Positions 36,297 to 46,157 of a stretch of DNA of 64,000 bases are shown here, one piece after another. The notes beneath the pieces were generated by a model. It saw only the letters and a program-made list of their open reading frames with translations. It did not search any database and was not told the DNA's origin. Source of the stretch: Trametopsis cervina (Eukaryota; Basidiomycota; Agaricomycetes; Polyporales; Irpicaceae); contig MU278352.1 of assembly GCA_022385755.1 (NCBI GenBank), positions 806,001 through 870,000 on the forward strand. Direction: 5' to 3'. The position numbers and the translations under genes are program-made. Within the stretch, counting starts at the first letter, position 1, and each line of letters starts with the position of its first letter.

Positions 36297-37300
36297 ATGC
36301 GCTGACGCGCCCGAGCTTGACGCGATTTTCTTCAGGCGCATCACAGGGCTGTTCTAGCTTCCAGGCCCTCATCCATTGCGTGCTCAATATACAGTTCTAC
36401 CCGTGGTTGACGTGCATGGAGTGGCTCGGCCTTGCGTACGGGCATGTCGGTGCGTCACCGTGGAAAACGCACCGCGCCACAGCTGTCCTTGCCCGAATTT
36501 CCTGGCGCGCCTCCCGCAGCTGGCTTTAGGCGCATCACACTACTAGTGGCGCCCTTAGGACTCCTCCAACGCAAACCCAATATAATTCATCCCGTCGCTG
36601 CCGTACGTGTGGTGACTTGCGTCTCTGGCCATTTTTGTTGAGGCGCATCAGACAGCTAGTGGCGCCCTTGCGCCCTCAACCATTACGTGCTCAATACACA
36701 GTTCCACCGTAGATGCCGTACGCGTGGTGACTTCGGCCTGTAGGCTCTTGCGAGATGCACGGTTCGGGGACGTCGGTGCGTCTCTGTGGAAAATCACCAC
36801 TACGGAGGCTGTGCATCAACATGGCTGTCACTGGATCGTCTCGTGTCGATCTTGTACGGCACACGCCCTGCCCCGCCTCGTTCATCCATCGCCATAATTG
36901 CCTCATGACGGTCTGACGCGCTCGAGGCCAACGCGAGTTTCTTCAGGCGCGTTACGTGGCTGATAGAGCTCCTAGGCTCCTAGGCCCTCTCCAGCGCGTA
37001 TTCAATATTCAATTCTACTCATGGCTGCCGTACGCGTGGTCATTTTCCACTCAATGCTGCCGTACGTGCAGTAGCTTAGGCCTATGAGCTCTTGCGAAAT
37101 ACGGGGTATGCGGACGTCGATGAGCCTCATGGACAGGACCTCTCACACAGGCTCCTAGACCCTCAGCTATTACGTGCTCAATACACGGTGCCACTCTCGT
37201 AAAAACTTATGCTCATGGCCTCGCACAGAAAGCAGGGCACGGCGACGTCGGTGCACGTCCGTGGAAATAAACGCACCACGCAGGCTGGCCATCAAGATCG
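36297..37300. repeat. Degenerate array of about 200-bp repeat units
   Basis: At least five diverged copies of one unit follow each other, starting near 36297, 36525, 36641, 36911 and 37128. Shared landmarks are TGACGCGC..GAG..ACGCGA.TTTCTTCAGGCGC, then CTAGTGGCGCCCTT, then TTACGTGCTCAATACACAGTTC, then TGCCGTACGCGTGGTGACTT, then GACGTCGGTGCG followed by CGTGGAAAA. Some copies are truncated, for example 36525-36640. No open frame persists through the array. It could be a decayed satellite or a non-autonomous element that amplified in tandem. Confidence 0.7.
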
Positions 37301-38423
37301 CGCAGCCGCTGCAATTCTTTGCCTCTTTGTGTGCCATTACTGTATTCCACGGCGGATCGTTCTCTTCCTACCGCCCCGCCCGTTCCACCCCGCCCCGCGA
37401 ACCACCCGCCGCGGCCGCCGTGCGTAGGCTGAAAGTGTGCCGCGTAGCGCGAGGCCGCAACATATACATAAGACGAGGACGAGCACTGCAGACCTCCTTC
37501 ACCTCCAACCTGAAAACCTGCAAACCACCCAGCGCCCAGCGTCCCAGTCCCAATTCGGCCTCATGCATGCCCAACCACCGAACCCACCCCTTCTTCTCTT
37601 CCCTCATGCCCACGCCCACGCCCACGCCCACGCTGCGATCTGCCTCCCTCGCTAGATCTTTATCTCCATCTGCGAGCAAGATCTAGCCACGCCACCGCAG
37701 ATAGCTGGAAGGAAAAGGGCCCCGAGATGATGATACAGTACTGTGCTGCGATAAATCCCATCCCATGGTGGCGCGGGTTCGCAAGGTTTGCATAGAAGAT
37801 CGTTTACGTGTCCTGCGCGGCCCAATCGCGTTCTGCTCCTTCCTTCCTCCCATCTCCCCATCTCCATCTCTGTCCCCTTCCCTTCCCGTCCCGCTCTCCT
37901 GCCCGCCCGCTGAGCGTCGTGAACTCTGTTTCGTGGCGCTGCGAATGCCTGCGGACGAGATTATGTGTGCGTGAGCGGCGGGGGGCGCGATAATCAGGCT
38001 GCGTCGGGCTCAATGACAGTGGATTGTCCTTGGTCAATCTCAGTCGCTCACCCAAGATGGACAGGACAGGACAGGACGGGAAACACTTACGATTAAAACG
38101 CGCGTTGAAGATGGTACGGTATCGGAAACGCGAAATCTACTGCTTATACCGGAGCTGCTGCTGCTATTCTATGGCAGCAGAGTTTGAGTCTTGATTATAG
38201 GGAATCGTATGCTACTTTGCGATGAAGAAGATCAAAGGAATCTAGTCAGAGGGGAACAAAGGATATCGGGAACGGAAACACAAAGCACTATGACAATAAA
38301 AACTAGCAAAGCGACGACAAGAAAACGTTCAAGTCAGAGTCCGGGTCCGCACAGCACCACCGCATCACCGCATCTCTCCTCTCCTTCCCTTCCTTCCCTG
38401 CGATTTGCGACGCGCCTTCACGT
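37301..38423. other. Gene-poor region beyond the repeat array
   Basis: This 1.1-kb stretch lies between the repeat array and the 3' end of the REX4-like gene. It has a perfect short tandem CCCACG(CCCACG)n at about 37608-37630 and a tandem ACAGG near 38059-38075. Frames are short and low-complexity. I support no gene. Confidence 0.4.
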
Positions 38424-39528
38424 TCACGTATAGCACCGTGAGAACGTATCAGGCGGGATCTGCGTCGGCCACTGTCCGCCCGAGATCGCGCCCTCCCACT
38501 CGACGGCGTGCGAGCGGTACAGGTCCATCGACGCGCGCGCGTTCTCCAGCTGTTGTCCAAATAAACGTTCGTGTTAGCTTTAGCTTTGGTCTCTCTCTGA
38601 GGAAAATCAAGCGATGAGGCTGGGGAAGAATGGGGCGAGGCGAGAAAGGAGAGAGGGACGGGGAGACGAAGAACAGGAAGAGGAGTGGAAGAAGAGGCTT
38701 GGAAGACGCAAGACATACCGAGTCGACGGCGCCCTCCTGCACGCGCCGCCGCATGAGGCGCCACATGAGCGTCGGCAGCCCGATGTGCTGGTGCGGCATC
38801 TGTAGGGCGTTCCGGAATGGACGGTAGAGCGCGACGTCGCGTGTTGCTACTGCTGGGTGCGGGATGCCTAGGACTATATTCCAATGTCAGTGAGTAATCC
38901 TTCGTTTATGTCATGAGCAAGAGGGAAAGAGGAGACGCACCAGAGAGATCATTCCACAGCGTATAGCCCACGATGACCTTCCCGCGCAGGAGGTTCGCGA
39001 CGTCGCGCTGCACCTCTACGAACGGGCGCGCGTTGGAGGGCGAGAGGTGGTGCGCCTCGATGCCGGTCGTGGAGGTGCGGTAGTCGGTCACGGACGCGGT
39101 GGGCTGGACGTACGTGTCGACGATGGTGTGGCCGCGGTAGTTGACTATGGAGACGCGGCTGGGGGTGGGCGGTGGGTTAGCGGATCGGTGGGATGGATTA
39201 GGGTAGAGATGAAGGAGATGGAAGAAGAGGATAAGGCAGGAGCACGTATTGGGAGGAAGAGGAAGATGAAATGAACGGGTGGGTGGACATTTAATGTATG
39301 ATCGGACGTAGCTGAAACGAAGACGAAGAGGATACATATGAAGAGGGGTGGGCCCTTGATGTATGCACGAACGCGGCAGAGGAGAAGACGAAGAGGATAC
39401 AGATAAAGAGTGGAGGGCAGAGATGCAACTCACGCAACAATAGGCGTCCCTCCACCCGCGCCGCCTCCGACGACCAAGCACGACAGGCCGACGAACTGGT
39501 CCGGGGTGGGGATGGGGTACTTGGACAT
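38424..39528 (-). CDS. REX4-like RNA exonuclease homologue lacking catalytic acids
   Basis: About 200 residues in four exons: 39528 to about 39434, then about 39159-38943, about 38873-38720 and about 38551-38424. The protein begins MSKYPIPTPDQFVGLSCLVVG and continues RVSIVNYRGHTIVDTYVQP, VTDYRTSTTGIEAHHLSP, VGYTLWNDLSVLGIPHPAVATRDVA and ENARASMDLYR. This is the DEDDh fold of REX4/ISG20-like 3'-5' exonucleases. In active members the first strand reads LDCEMVG, supplying Asp and Glu; here it reads LSCLVVG, so both are missing. The usual HSSVEDA-type final motif is also absent (VDSLENA). The frame and splice sites are intact, so it looks like a maintained, catalytically dead homologue rather than a decayed gene. 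The first intron is long (about 270 nt). Confidence 0.8.
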
Positions 39529-39707
39529 CTCTAGCGGTGTTGGTGGCTGAGGTACCTGGGGTGTGGCGGCCGTGGCGGGCTGGTGAGGACGAGAGGGGTA
39601 GAAGGATGGATGAGGAGGACAGGGCGGGCGGGTTCTGGTCCTCCTCCTCCGCCATCCACGCCTCTATTTTAATCCTCTGTGTACCCTCTTCCCGTCCCTC
39701 TCCTTCC

Positions 39708-39857
39708 TTCCCTTCCCTTCCCTTCTCGCCTCGTTCGCCACCCCTTCTCCCTGAAGCTAGGGTCGGCTGTCGCTTGCTGCATCGCCCGTCAAGTGGCGAA
39801 TATTCCAAAAAAATAAACACGGCAGGTGGCGAATATCCCGAAAAATAAACATAGCAG
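39708..39857. repeat. Simple repeat and 33-bp tandem duplication upstream of the REX4-like gene
   Basis: Several TTCCC units run at about 39705-39727. At 39793-39825 and 39826-39857 a 32-33-bp unit beginning GTGGCGAATAT and ending ATAAACAC/TGGCAG or ATAAACATAGCAG is repeated in tandem with few mismatches, followed by a partial third copy (GTGGCG). It lies about 270-330 bp upstream of the REX4-like start codon and could affect its promoter. Confidence 0.6.
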
Positions 39858-40084
39858 GTGGCGGCTCGACGAGGACTAAGTGAGCGACCGAAGACCCCCT
39901 CATCCCACCATTTCGTGCCTCTTATCTGACAGCTGCACCACATCGCTCCCTCCCTCACTCTTTTGACGACAATCACCGCCGCCTAGAGGCTCGCATCCAT
40001 CTTCGAGTCCAGACCATCCCAAGAATCCAAGAATACCCTAAAAATCACAAAACACTAAGAGCAGACGCAGAGCAGACGGACCAA

Positions 40085-40620
40085 ACGGGTGGCCCTGACG
40101 TTTCTACAGCTTCGTTTGAATAGTCTCAGCTCGGAGTCTGAACGCAGGTGCGCGGAGTATATGCCGCGGGGTACACGCGGATTTTGGACTCGTTTGCAAT
40201 TTGGCCTCGTACACGAAGCTCCGTTGGATGTGGGTACGATCGCGGGGGGCCCGTGCTTAATTGCAACCCTGAGCGTGGCAGGCAGGCATCTGCCGCATTG
40301 ACACTCGACGCGCCTGCGGCTATTGGAGATGATGTGCCATCCCAATCTCGTATATCTCGAGCTGCGAGAGCTAATCTCGCTCGTGGCGCGTATCGCGTAT
40401 CTTGCTTTACAGTATTCTCTACCCTGGTGCAGAAACGTACTGGACTGGACGTGCGTCTTACGTCCTCCGGAACCATCCGCTTGCGCTAGGGAAAGCGCGA
40501 CATACGAGCTTCCAGCCTCCAGCCGAGGATTGAAATTTAAATCCAGGCCTGGAGTGGGAAGAACGATGTGGACATTGTCGGCTGTGAGTGTGTGTCCTGC
40601 TCCTTCGAGCACACCCTGGA
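40085..40620 (+). pseudogene. Possible remnant of an F-box/LRR-type gene
   Basis: Two plus-strand blocks read like pieces of leucine-rich mushroom F-box proteins: VALTFLQLRLNSLSSESERR (from about 40087) and, after a stop and in another frame, LRLLEMMCHPNLVYLELREL (from about 40311). No F-box, start codon or consistent splicing is visible, and stops break the frame. F-box/LRR genes are very numerous in Agaricomycetes, so debris is plausible, but the match is by eye only. The 198-codon frame on the opposite strand over the same bases shows no domain. Confidence 0.25.
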
Positions 40621-40651
40621 ACTCTAACCCAAAAAATAAATAATGCCCCAA

Positions 40652-42326
40652 CAGGGACGAAAGCAGGCCCGTAGGCGAGAGAGAGCATAGCGGCGTATGT
40701 TATTTCCACGTCCCTTGGCCAGAATACAAACATATTGCCGAAGACACCGAGTGGCTGAATGGCTATGTTATTTGGTACGTGCTGCGGTGGGAAATATGTG
40801 GCTGACGAAAATTGTGTATAGGCTAACGGTGGGGCATACGAGTAGGGCGACGCTCGTGTGGTGTTTCATCTACTGGCGAGCCTTGCACCGTTACAAGTGG
40901 CGGGGGACGTCAGAAAAATGATATAGTCAACCCGGCGAACATTACCACGCCGACGCGCTCTCCCAGTGGATAGATCGAGTGACCTCGTTACGGATGCCCT
41001 GAAGACCCACTTGTCGCCACGCTGCGCCTTTTCTGCACATCTGGGGTATTCTGTGTCCCTTCATGTCATGTCTGTTTGTCTTTTTCGTGGATGTGGGTCT
41101 GCGCTGCGCTGCGGAGTGTACCGACTCGACATAACGCGAAACGAGCTCAGGCTCGCATGCAGCAGGCCCTCGGACGCGACGAGAATTGAAGGCCACCGTC
41201 GCCACCTCCACCAGCACCAGCACTACCACCATGGTCGCTGATATCACAAAGTCCCTCCCCTTGCCTGCCTCTATCCGTCGCAAATTCGAGTCTAGGCTCT
41301 GAAGCACACACGAACGCACCCTCGGACGCGACCAGAACTCGAGCCCACCCGCACGAGCCCATCACTCGCAGTACCATAAGAGGACAAACAAGAAGGAAGC
41401 CAAGAACGCAGCGCGCTTCCCAACTTCGCGAGATAAGACACTCATGCGGCCGATCTGCAGTTGCATCTAACTCTCTCGCCCCCGTCACCGTTGCCGCACG
41501 ATCCTCGGTGACCTTGGGTTCCTCGCATCGAGCGGACGTCATTGGAAAAGTCTGGGCCGATGACGATTCTCGTACTGGGTTCCGAGGAATGGCGATGTGT
41601 ATGTTGGTGTTATTGTTGAATGTTGTTGATGATGTTGATGATGTTATTGTCATATGTTTGGTGTGGGCCGAGTTTTTGAGAGTCTACGAATGATACTGTA
41701 AGTTATGACGCGACTGGAAAACAGTTCAGTTGGCCTCCGAAACTGCGGGAAAGTTGTATGCTACTATTCGGTTGGACACTCTCGCCGTACACGAAGCGAG
41801 AGGAAAACTACGGTGAATTAGACCTGATAAGTACGAAGTCAGATGGCAACGCTGCAGCTGCGAGAATGGCGAGAAAACTGAGGTATGTCGATGTCTATGT
41901 ATCGCGACATAGCTCACATCAAACTTTATAGCGGAAACGCCACGACGCTGAGCTTTTAAACTTTTAGGAGCTGGTATATATATACGTGAATCATATCATG
42001 CTTGAGAAAACAGAAGTCCAACAGAGAGCACATACAAGCCCGCGGGCATCTCGTAAGTACGACAGATTCGAGCTGATGCCGGATCTGTACTCGATCTTGA
42101 GCAGTGGCTACGCATCATATGATGGTATGTCTTGATATAGAAGGTGTTGTCGTTCAAGCAAGTGTGGCTGGTGAGAGGCATTGCACAGGCGCGGCTTCAA
42201 GGGCACCGACACTTATTGCACGCATTAATATTCATAAATCATATGCATGCCCAGCACTCACGCGGACCCACATACACACACAAGTACCTAAATTAACTCT
42301 AAGAGCCACACAGAGGAACCGATCAC
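40652..42326. other. Gene-poor region before the GNAT pair
   Basis: About 1.7 kb without a supported gene. A 168-codon minus-strand frame (41653-41147) has a hydrophobic stretch (CVLGFLLVCPLMVLRVMG) but a poor start context and no homology that I know. A GAT/GTT-rich simple repeat lies at 41610-41650 and a TATATATATA run at 41976-41985. Confidence 0.35.
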
Positions 42327-43624
42327 CTACTCATGCTGGACACCCCGAAACACCGAATGGAACCACCCGCGCCCCTCCTCCTCAGATTTCAACTCAAACC
42401 CACAGCGCGCGTACACCCGCTCCACATCCTCACTTGCCACGTTCAAACATACCTCCTCCTTCGCATTCCTCTCCTCCACCTCCTCTCCATCAAGCCCGAG
42501 GTAGAATGCTACCACAGCTTGCACCATCGCAGCCCCCACGCCTTTCCGCCTATGCGCGTGCGAGATAAAGACGTTACGCACGCCCATCGTCCGCGGCGTG
42601 TCGCGTCCCACCGCGACGTACCCCACGATATCCTTCTCACCTCCTTCATCTTTACCTCCTTCACCCTTGTCACCTCCTTCACCCTTGTCACCTCCTTCAC
42701 CCTTGTCACCTCCTTCACCCTTGTCACCTCCTTCACCCTTGTCACCTCCTTCACCCTTGTCACCTCCTTCACCCTTGTCACCTCCTTCACCCTTGCCTCC
42801 TTCACCCTTCTCACCTCCCTCACCCTTCTCACCTCCTTCACTTTCCCCCTCAGATCGGCGGGCAACCCACACCCACCCCTGCCCCACACGCGCCCTCACC
42901 ATCTTCCTCGCCTCCACCTCACTTAAGTGAGTATGACTCGGCCCGCTCTCGTTAAAGAACTCGATATGCAGCTGTACGAGCGCATTTTCGTCTGCCTCTC
43001 GCGCTCGCTCAAACACGTAACCTTCCAGTGGCGGCGAAGCGGGGAGAGCAAGGACGGATGCGCGAGTGGCGCGACACACCTTCGACACGAGGAACGGCGG
43101 CAGCTTTCGCACCGTCTTCCCGTGCTCGGTCAAGTGGGCCACCCACGCGTCGATGAGCGCGTCCACCATCACGCGCGGGCCCATCACCTTGTCGATAGCC
43201 GTGTCATCCACGGCAAAGACCGCGGGCACGAGCAGCGCTGTTATGGCTTGCGCGAGGGACTCTGAGGACGAGGAGAGTAGGGACACGGCACCGTGCGGCG
43301 AGCCGAGCTGCCAGGCGTTGTCGTTCGGGCTTCGCACGAGCACCGCACTGTGGTCACGATCATTCTATCAGCAAACACCAAAGTTGTTAAGGGAGAGGGA
43401 GAGGTTGCTGACATCATATCCGCACCATCATACACCGCCCACCACGGCACCTCCTCCTCCTCTTGCGCGTGTGCGATGGAGGGCTCGAGGACTGAACCAA
43501 GCGGGAAATGTAAATGCACGTCGTCGCCGCCCTGCTCGTGCGCCCATGCGTAGAGGGACGCGCACGCGTCTGCGGAGGTCGTGAGGTGCAGGTTTGTGTG
43601 TGGGTGTGCGTCTATGTCTGTCAT
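42327..43624 (-). CDS. GNAT-family N-acetyltransferase, copy A with GGDKGE repeats
   Basis: About 410 residues from two exons (43624 to about 43413, then 43347-42327). The N-terminal half (MTDIDAHPHTNLHLTTSADA to about residue 190) contains AIDKVMGPRVMVDALIDAWV and PPFLVSKVCRATRASVLAL. The C-terminal half is a GNAT domain: FERAREADENALVQLHIEFF, GYVAVGRDTPRTMGVRNVFI, HRRKGVGAAMVQAVVAFYLG (motif A, acetyl-CoA pyrophosphate loop RRKGVG) and NVASEDVERVYARCGF. Between the first GNAT strands lies a hydrophilic repeat, seven copies of GGDKGE flanked by related units, from an 18-bp minisatellite. The substrate is unknown. It is a tandem paralogue of the next gene, with matching intron position and promoter. 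Confidence 0.88.
42671..42796. repeat. Seven-copy 18-bp coding minisatellite
   Basis: The unit CACCTCCTTCACCCTTGT (plus strand) occurs seven times almost perfectly, with a partial copy before and decayed relatives on both sides (about 42630-42850). On the minus strand each unit encodes six residues, GGDKGE in repeat, so copy number can change without shifting frame. Confidence 0.9.
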
Positions 43625-43749
43625 GAAATGAAACGTTATCTGTTATTGATGCGAGTGAGGGAAGTGGAGAGGAGGTGTAATGTGACCGTACCTGAGCACC
43701 GAGGTGTTATGAGCATATGACGATTTCGAGTCACCTAAATGAGCGCCGC

Positions 43750-43757
43750 ATGACTCA
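43750..43757. promoter_or_regulatory. Gcn4/CPC1-type site ATGACTCA upstream of GNAT copy A
   Basis: A perfect ATGACTCA lies 126 bp upstream of the copy A start codon. It sits in a block (GCGCCGCATGACTCAAGAAT, continuing CAAAGT) that is nearly identical in the promoter of copy B. In ascomycetes this octamer is bound by Gcn4-type bZIP factors during amino-acid starvation; use here is inferred. Confidence 0.55.
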
Positions 43758-43947
43758 AGAATCAAAGTAAGCTGTCAGCGCAAGTTCTCGTACGTACCCC
43801 GACGTGCGACCGGATAAGGCAAGGCAGTTGCCCGTTCGGGACGAGGTGGCCAACAAACAAAAGATAGAATGAGAAAGAACGTGTTAGAGTGAGAGCGACA
43901 CAAATACACCACCTAGCTGCAAGAGAAGCACAACCAAAACCTACACC

Positions 43948-45093
43948 TCACAAATACTCAACCCCTCGAAACATAGAGTGGAACCACCCACGCCCCTCCT
44001 CCCCCTCCCCAAGCAGGAACCCACAGCGCGTATACACCCTCTCCACGTCCTCACTCGCCACGTTCAGACACACCTCCTCTTTCGCCTTCCTCCCCTCCTT
44101 CCCCTCCTCCCCTTGCTCCTCGCCATCGAGACCAAGGTAGAACCGTACAACAGCTTGTACCATCGCACCTCCAACGCCCTTCCGTCTATGCGCCGAAGAC
44201 ACGAACACGTGCCGTATACCCATTGTACGCGGCGTGTTGCGGCCTACAGCTACGAACCCTACGATCTCCCCTTCCGCCTCCCCCTCTCCTCCTCCTTCTC
44301 TTCCCTCACCTCTCTCGCTGACGCTCACCCGCCGAGCAACCCACAACCACCCCCTCCCCACACGCCCCCTAACAGTCCCCCTCGCCTCCTCCTCGCTCAT
44401 CTTATGCGGACGCGGCGGTCCGGTGTCGTTAAAGAACTCGAGTTGGAGCGGGACTAGCGCGTCTTCATCCGCTTCTCTCGCGCGTTCGACCGTGTATTCT
44501 CCGCTCAGAGGGGATGAGGAGGCAGAGAGGGCGGAGACGGATGCACGTGTAGCGCGACACACTTTAGACACGAGGAACGGCGGAAGGGTGCGCACCGTCT
44601 TCCCTTGGGCAGTGGCGTGCGCGACCCACGCGTCGATTAACGCGTCCACCAGGACGCGCGGGCCCATTACTTTGTCGATCGCCCTGTCAGATACCGTGAA
44701 GAGGGCGGGTACGAGTAGTGCTGCGATAGCACGCGCGAGGGAGGCAGAGGACGGGGAGAGCGTTGACACAGAGCCGTGCGGCGAGTCGAGCTGCCATGCG
44801 TCGATGTTCGGGCTTCGTACCAGCACTGCACTGGTAGTGGTACGTAGAGTCAGCATACGCTAAATCATTCGTTCGTTCAGAGAGAATGGGAAGAAGAACT
44901 GCACTGACATCATATCTTCGCCGTGGTACACCGCCCACATCGGCAGTGGTTCCCCCTCCGGTCCTTGCGCAAGGGGGGCATCGAGGACAGAGCCAAGTGC
45001 GTAGTGCAGGTGTACGTCGTCCCCACCCTGCGCAAGGGCCGTGCGCGCATCTGCGAACGTCGCGAGGCGCAGGTTTGGGTGTGCGTCCGTCAT
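43948..45093 (-). CDS. GNAT-family N-acetyltransferase, copy B
   Basis: About 360 residues from two exons (45093 to about 44909, and about 44830-43948), closely similar to copy A along its whole length: MTDAHPNLRLATFADA, AIDKVMGPRVLVDALIDAWV, PPFLVSKVCRATRASVSAL, GFVAVGRNTPRTMGIRHVFV, HRRKGVGGAMVQAVVRFYLG and NVASEDVERVYTRCGF. The intron sits at the same codon (GATATGAT/GTCAGT). The GGDKGE array of copy A is replaced by a short Gly/Glu/Arg-rich segment. The acetyl-CoA loop RRKGVG is intact, so both copies could be active. Copy B lacks about ten N-terminal residues around the first Ala/Tyr helix. The substrate is unknown; the family seems fungal-specific. Confidence 0.88.
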
Positions 45094-45232
45094 AGGCTAT
45101 CTGTTATCCTGTTATCTATGAGAGTCCCGAGGGGGGAAGGAAAGAGTGTATGCGTACCTGGTATCTCGAGCTTTTATGCGCATATCCATACCGATCTCGA
45201 GTCACCACCACGACGGCTTGAAAAAGCGCCGC

Positions 45233-45240
45233 ATGACTCA
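45233..45240. promoter_or_regulatory. Gcn4/CPC1-type site ATGACTCA upstream of GNAT copy B
   Basis: A perfect ATGACTCA lies 140 bp upstream of the copy B start codon, inside GCGCCGCATGACTCAAAAAT followed by CAAAGT. The block matches the one before copy A with one or two changes, while surrounding bases have diverged more. Confidence 0.55.
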
Positions 45241-45265
45241 AAAATCAAAGTTACTGTCAGTGTAG

Positions 45266-46157
45266 CTTTTGACTCGTGTGCGCACAGACGGAGTGAGCGC
45301 GATCGTTGTGTCCGACGTGGATATGATATCAACAAATCATGAGTGGAACGGGCACCAACAGAGACACACGGCCCAGACTTCAAACTTACCGCTGTCACGT
45401 GAGACTCGCCTCGCGCTCGCACGCAAACTGAGATCAATGAGATGTGTATTGTAGCATATTGTATGTCGGAGGAGGAGTGAGAGAAAAACATATGTATGTA
45501 CTTAGACGTCGATATCGCGCGCGGGACGCCTCTACGTACGACAACGCGCTCGGATGGATTATTACGAAGCTCGGCGAGAGATGGGAGAGGGAACGAGAAA
45601 GATAAAACCGGCGGGCAGGTTGTGTGTATGTATGTGTGGGTGTAGGCATATAGACGATGTAGCGGCGAGCGCGATGATTACAGTAGGATCCGGTGGAACG
45701 AGCGGCGGCGGTCGGTGTGTTGAGTTCGTCTCTCCGTGGATTGGATGGTGAGCGCGAATGCGAGGTAGAGGCGGGGATGGTGGCGGTGCGGGTATCTCCA
45801 GCAGGACACAAGGGGTACTAGTAGCAAGTAAAAGGAAAAGTAGGAAGAAGAGCGAACCGAAAGCGCAAGACACAGTGACGACGAAGGTATATAAGGTACC
45901 GGCGATCAACCAACAAACGAAAAGGCGAAGGAGGACAGTAAAAAAGTGAGAAGGGAAAGAATATAAACAAGACTGTAAGGATAACCGATACCGAATCCGA
46001 GGAACTCCGAGAGAAAAGAAACGAGGAGGCGCAGAGGTGGGACGAAGATGAGGATAGGAATGTGGCAGGACAGGTCAAAGGCGGCCAGCGCATCATGCGA
46101 GACTGAGATGGGCAGAAGATCAAGACCGAGCCGGAGACGAGGGGGATGAGACGACGA
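45266..46157. other. Intergenic region between GNAT copy B and the kinesin
   Basis: About 890 bp containing the distal promoter of copy B and the 3' end of the kinesin transcript. It is purine-rich on the plus strand near 45750-46060. I see no supported gene. Confidence 0.4.

Noticed and set aside
40055..40651. 198-codon minus-strand frame
   Set aside because: Cys/Arg/Ser-rich with no domain. The opposite strand gives a better, though weak, explanation.
40740..40870. Possible tRNA (TGGCTGAATGGCTA A-box-like string)
   Set aside because: No matching B box (GGTTCGANNCC) or acceptor stem could be found at the right distance.
41147..41653. 168-codon minus-strand frame with one hydrophobic segment
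   Set aside because: Weak start context, no introns or known domain, and composition like the surrounding intergenic DNA.
42598..42930. Plus-strand frame made of Pro-Ser-Pro repeats, and array-like spacing at 42671-42796
   Set aside because: It is the complement of the GGDKGE-coding minisatellite. Units are contiguous with no spacers, so it is neither a CRISPR array nor a separate gene.
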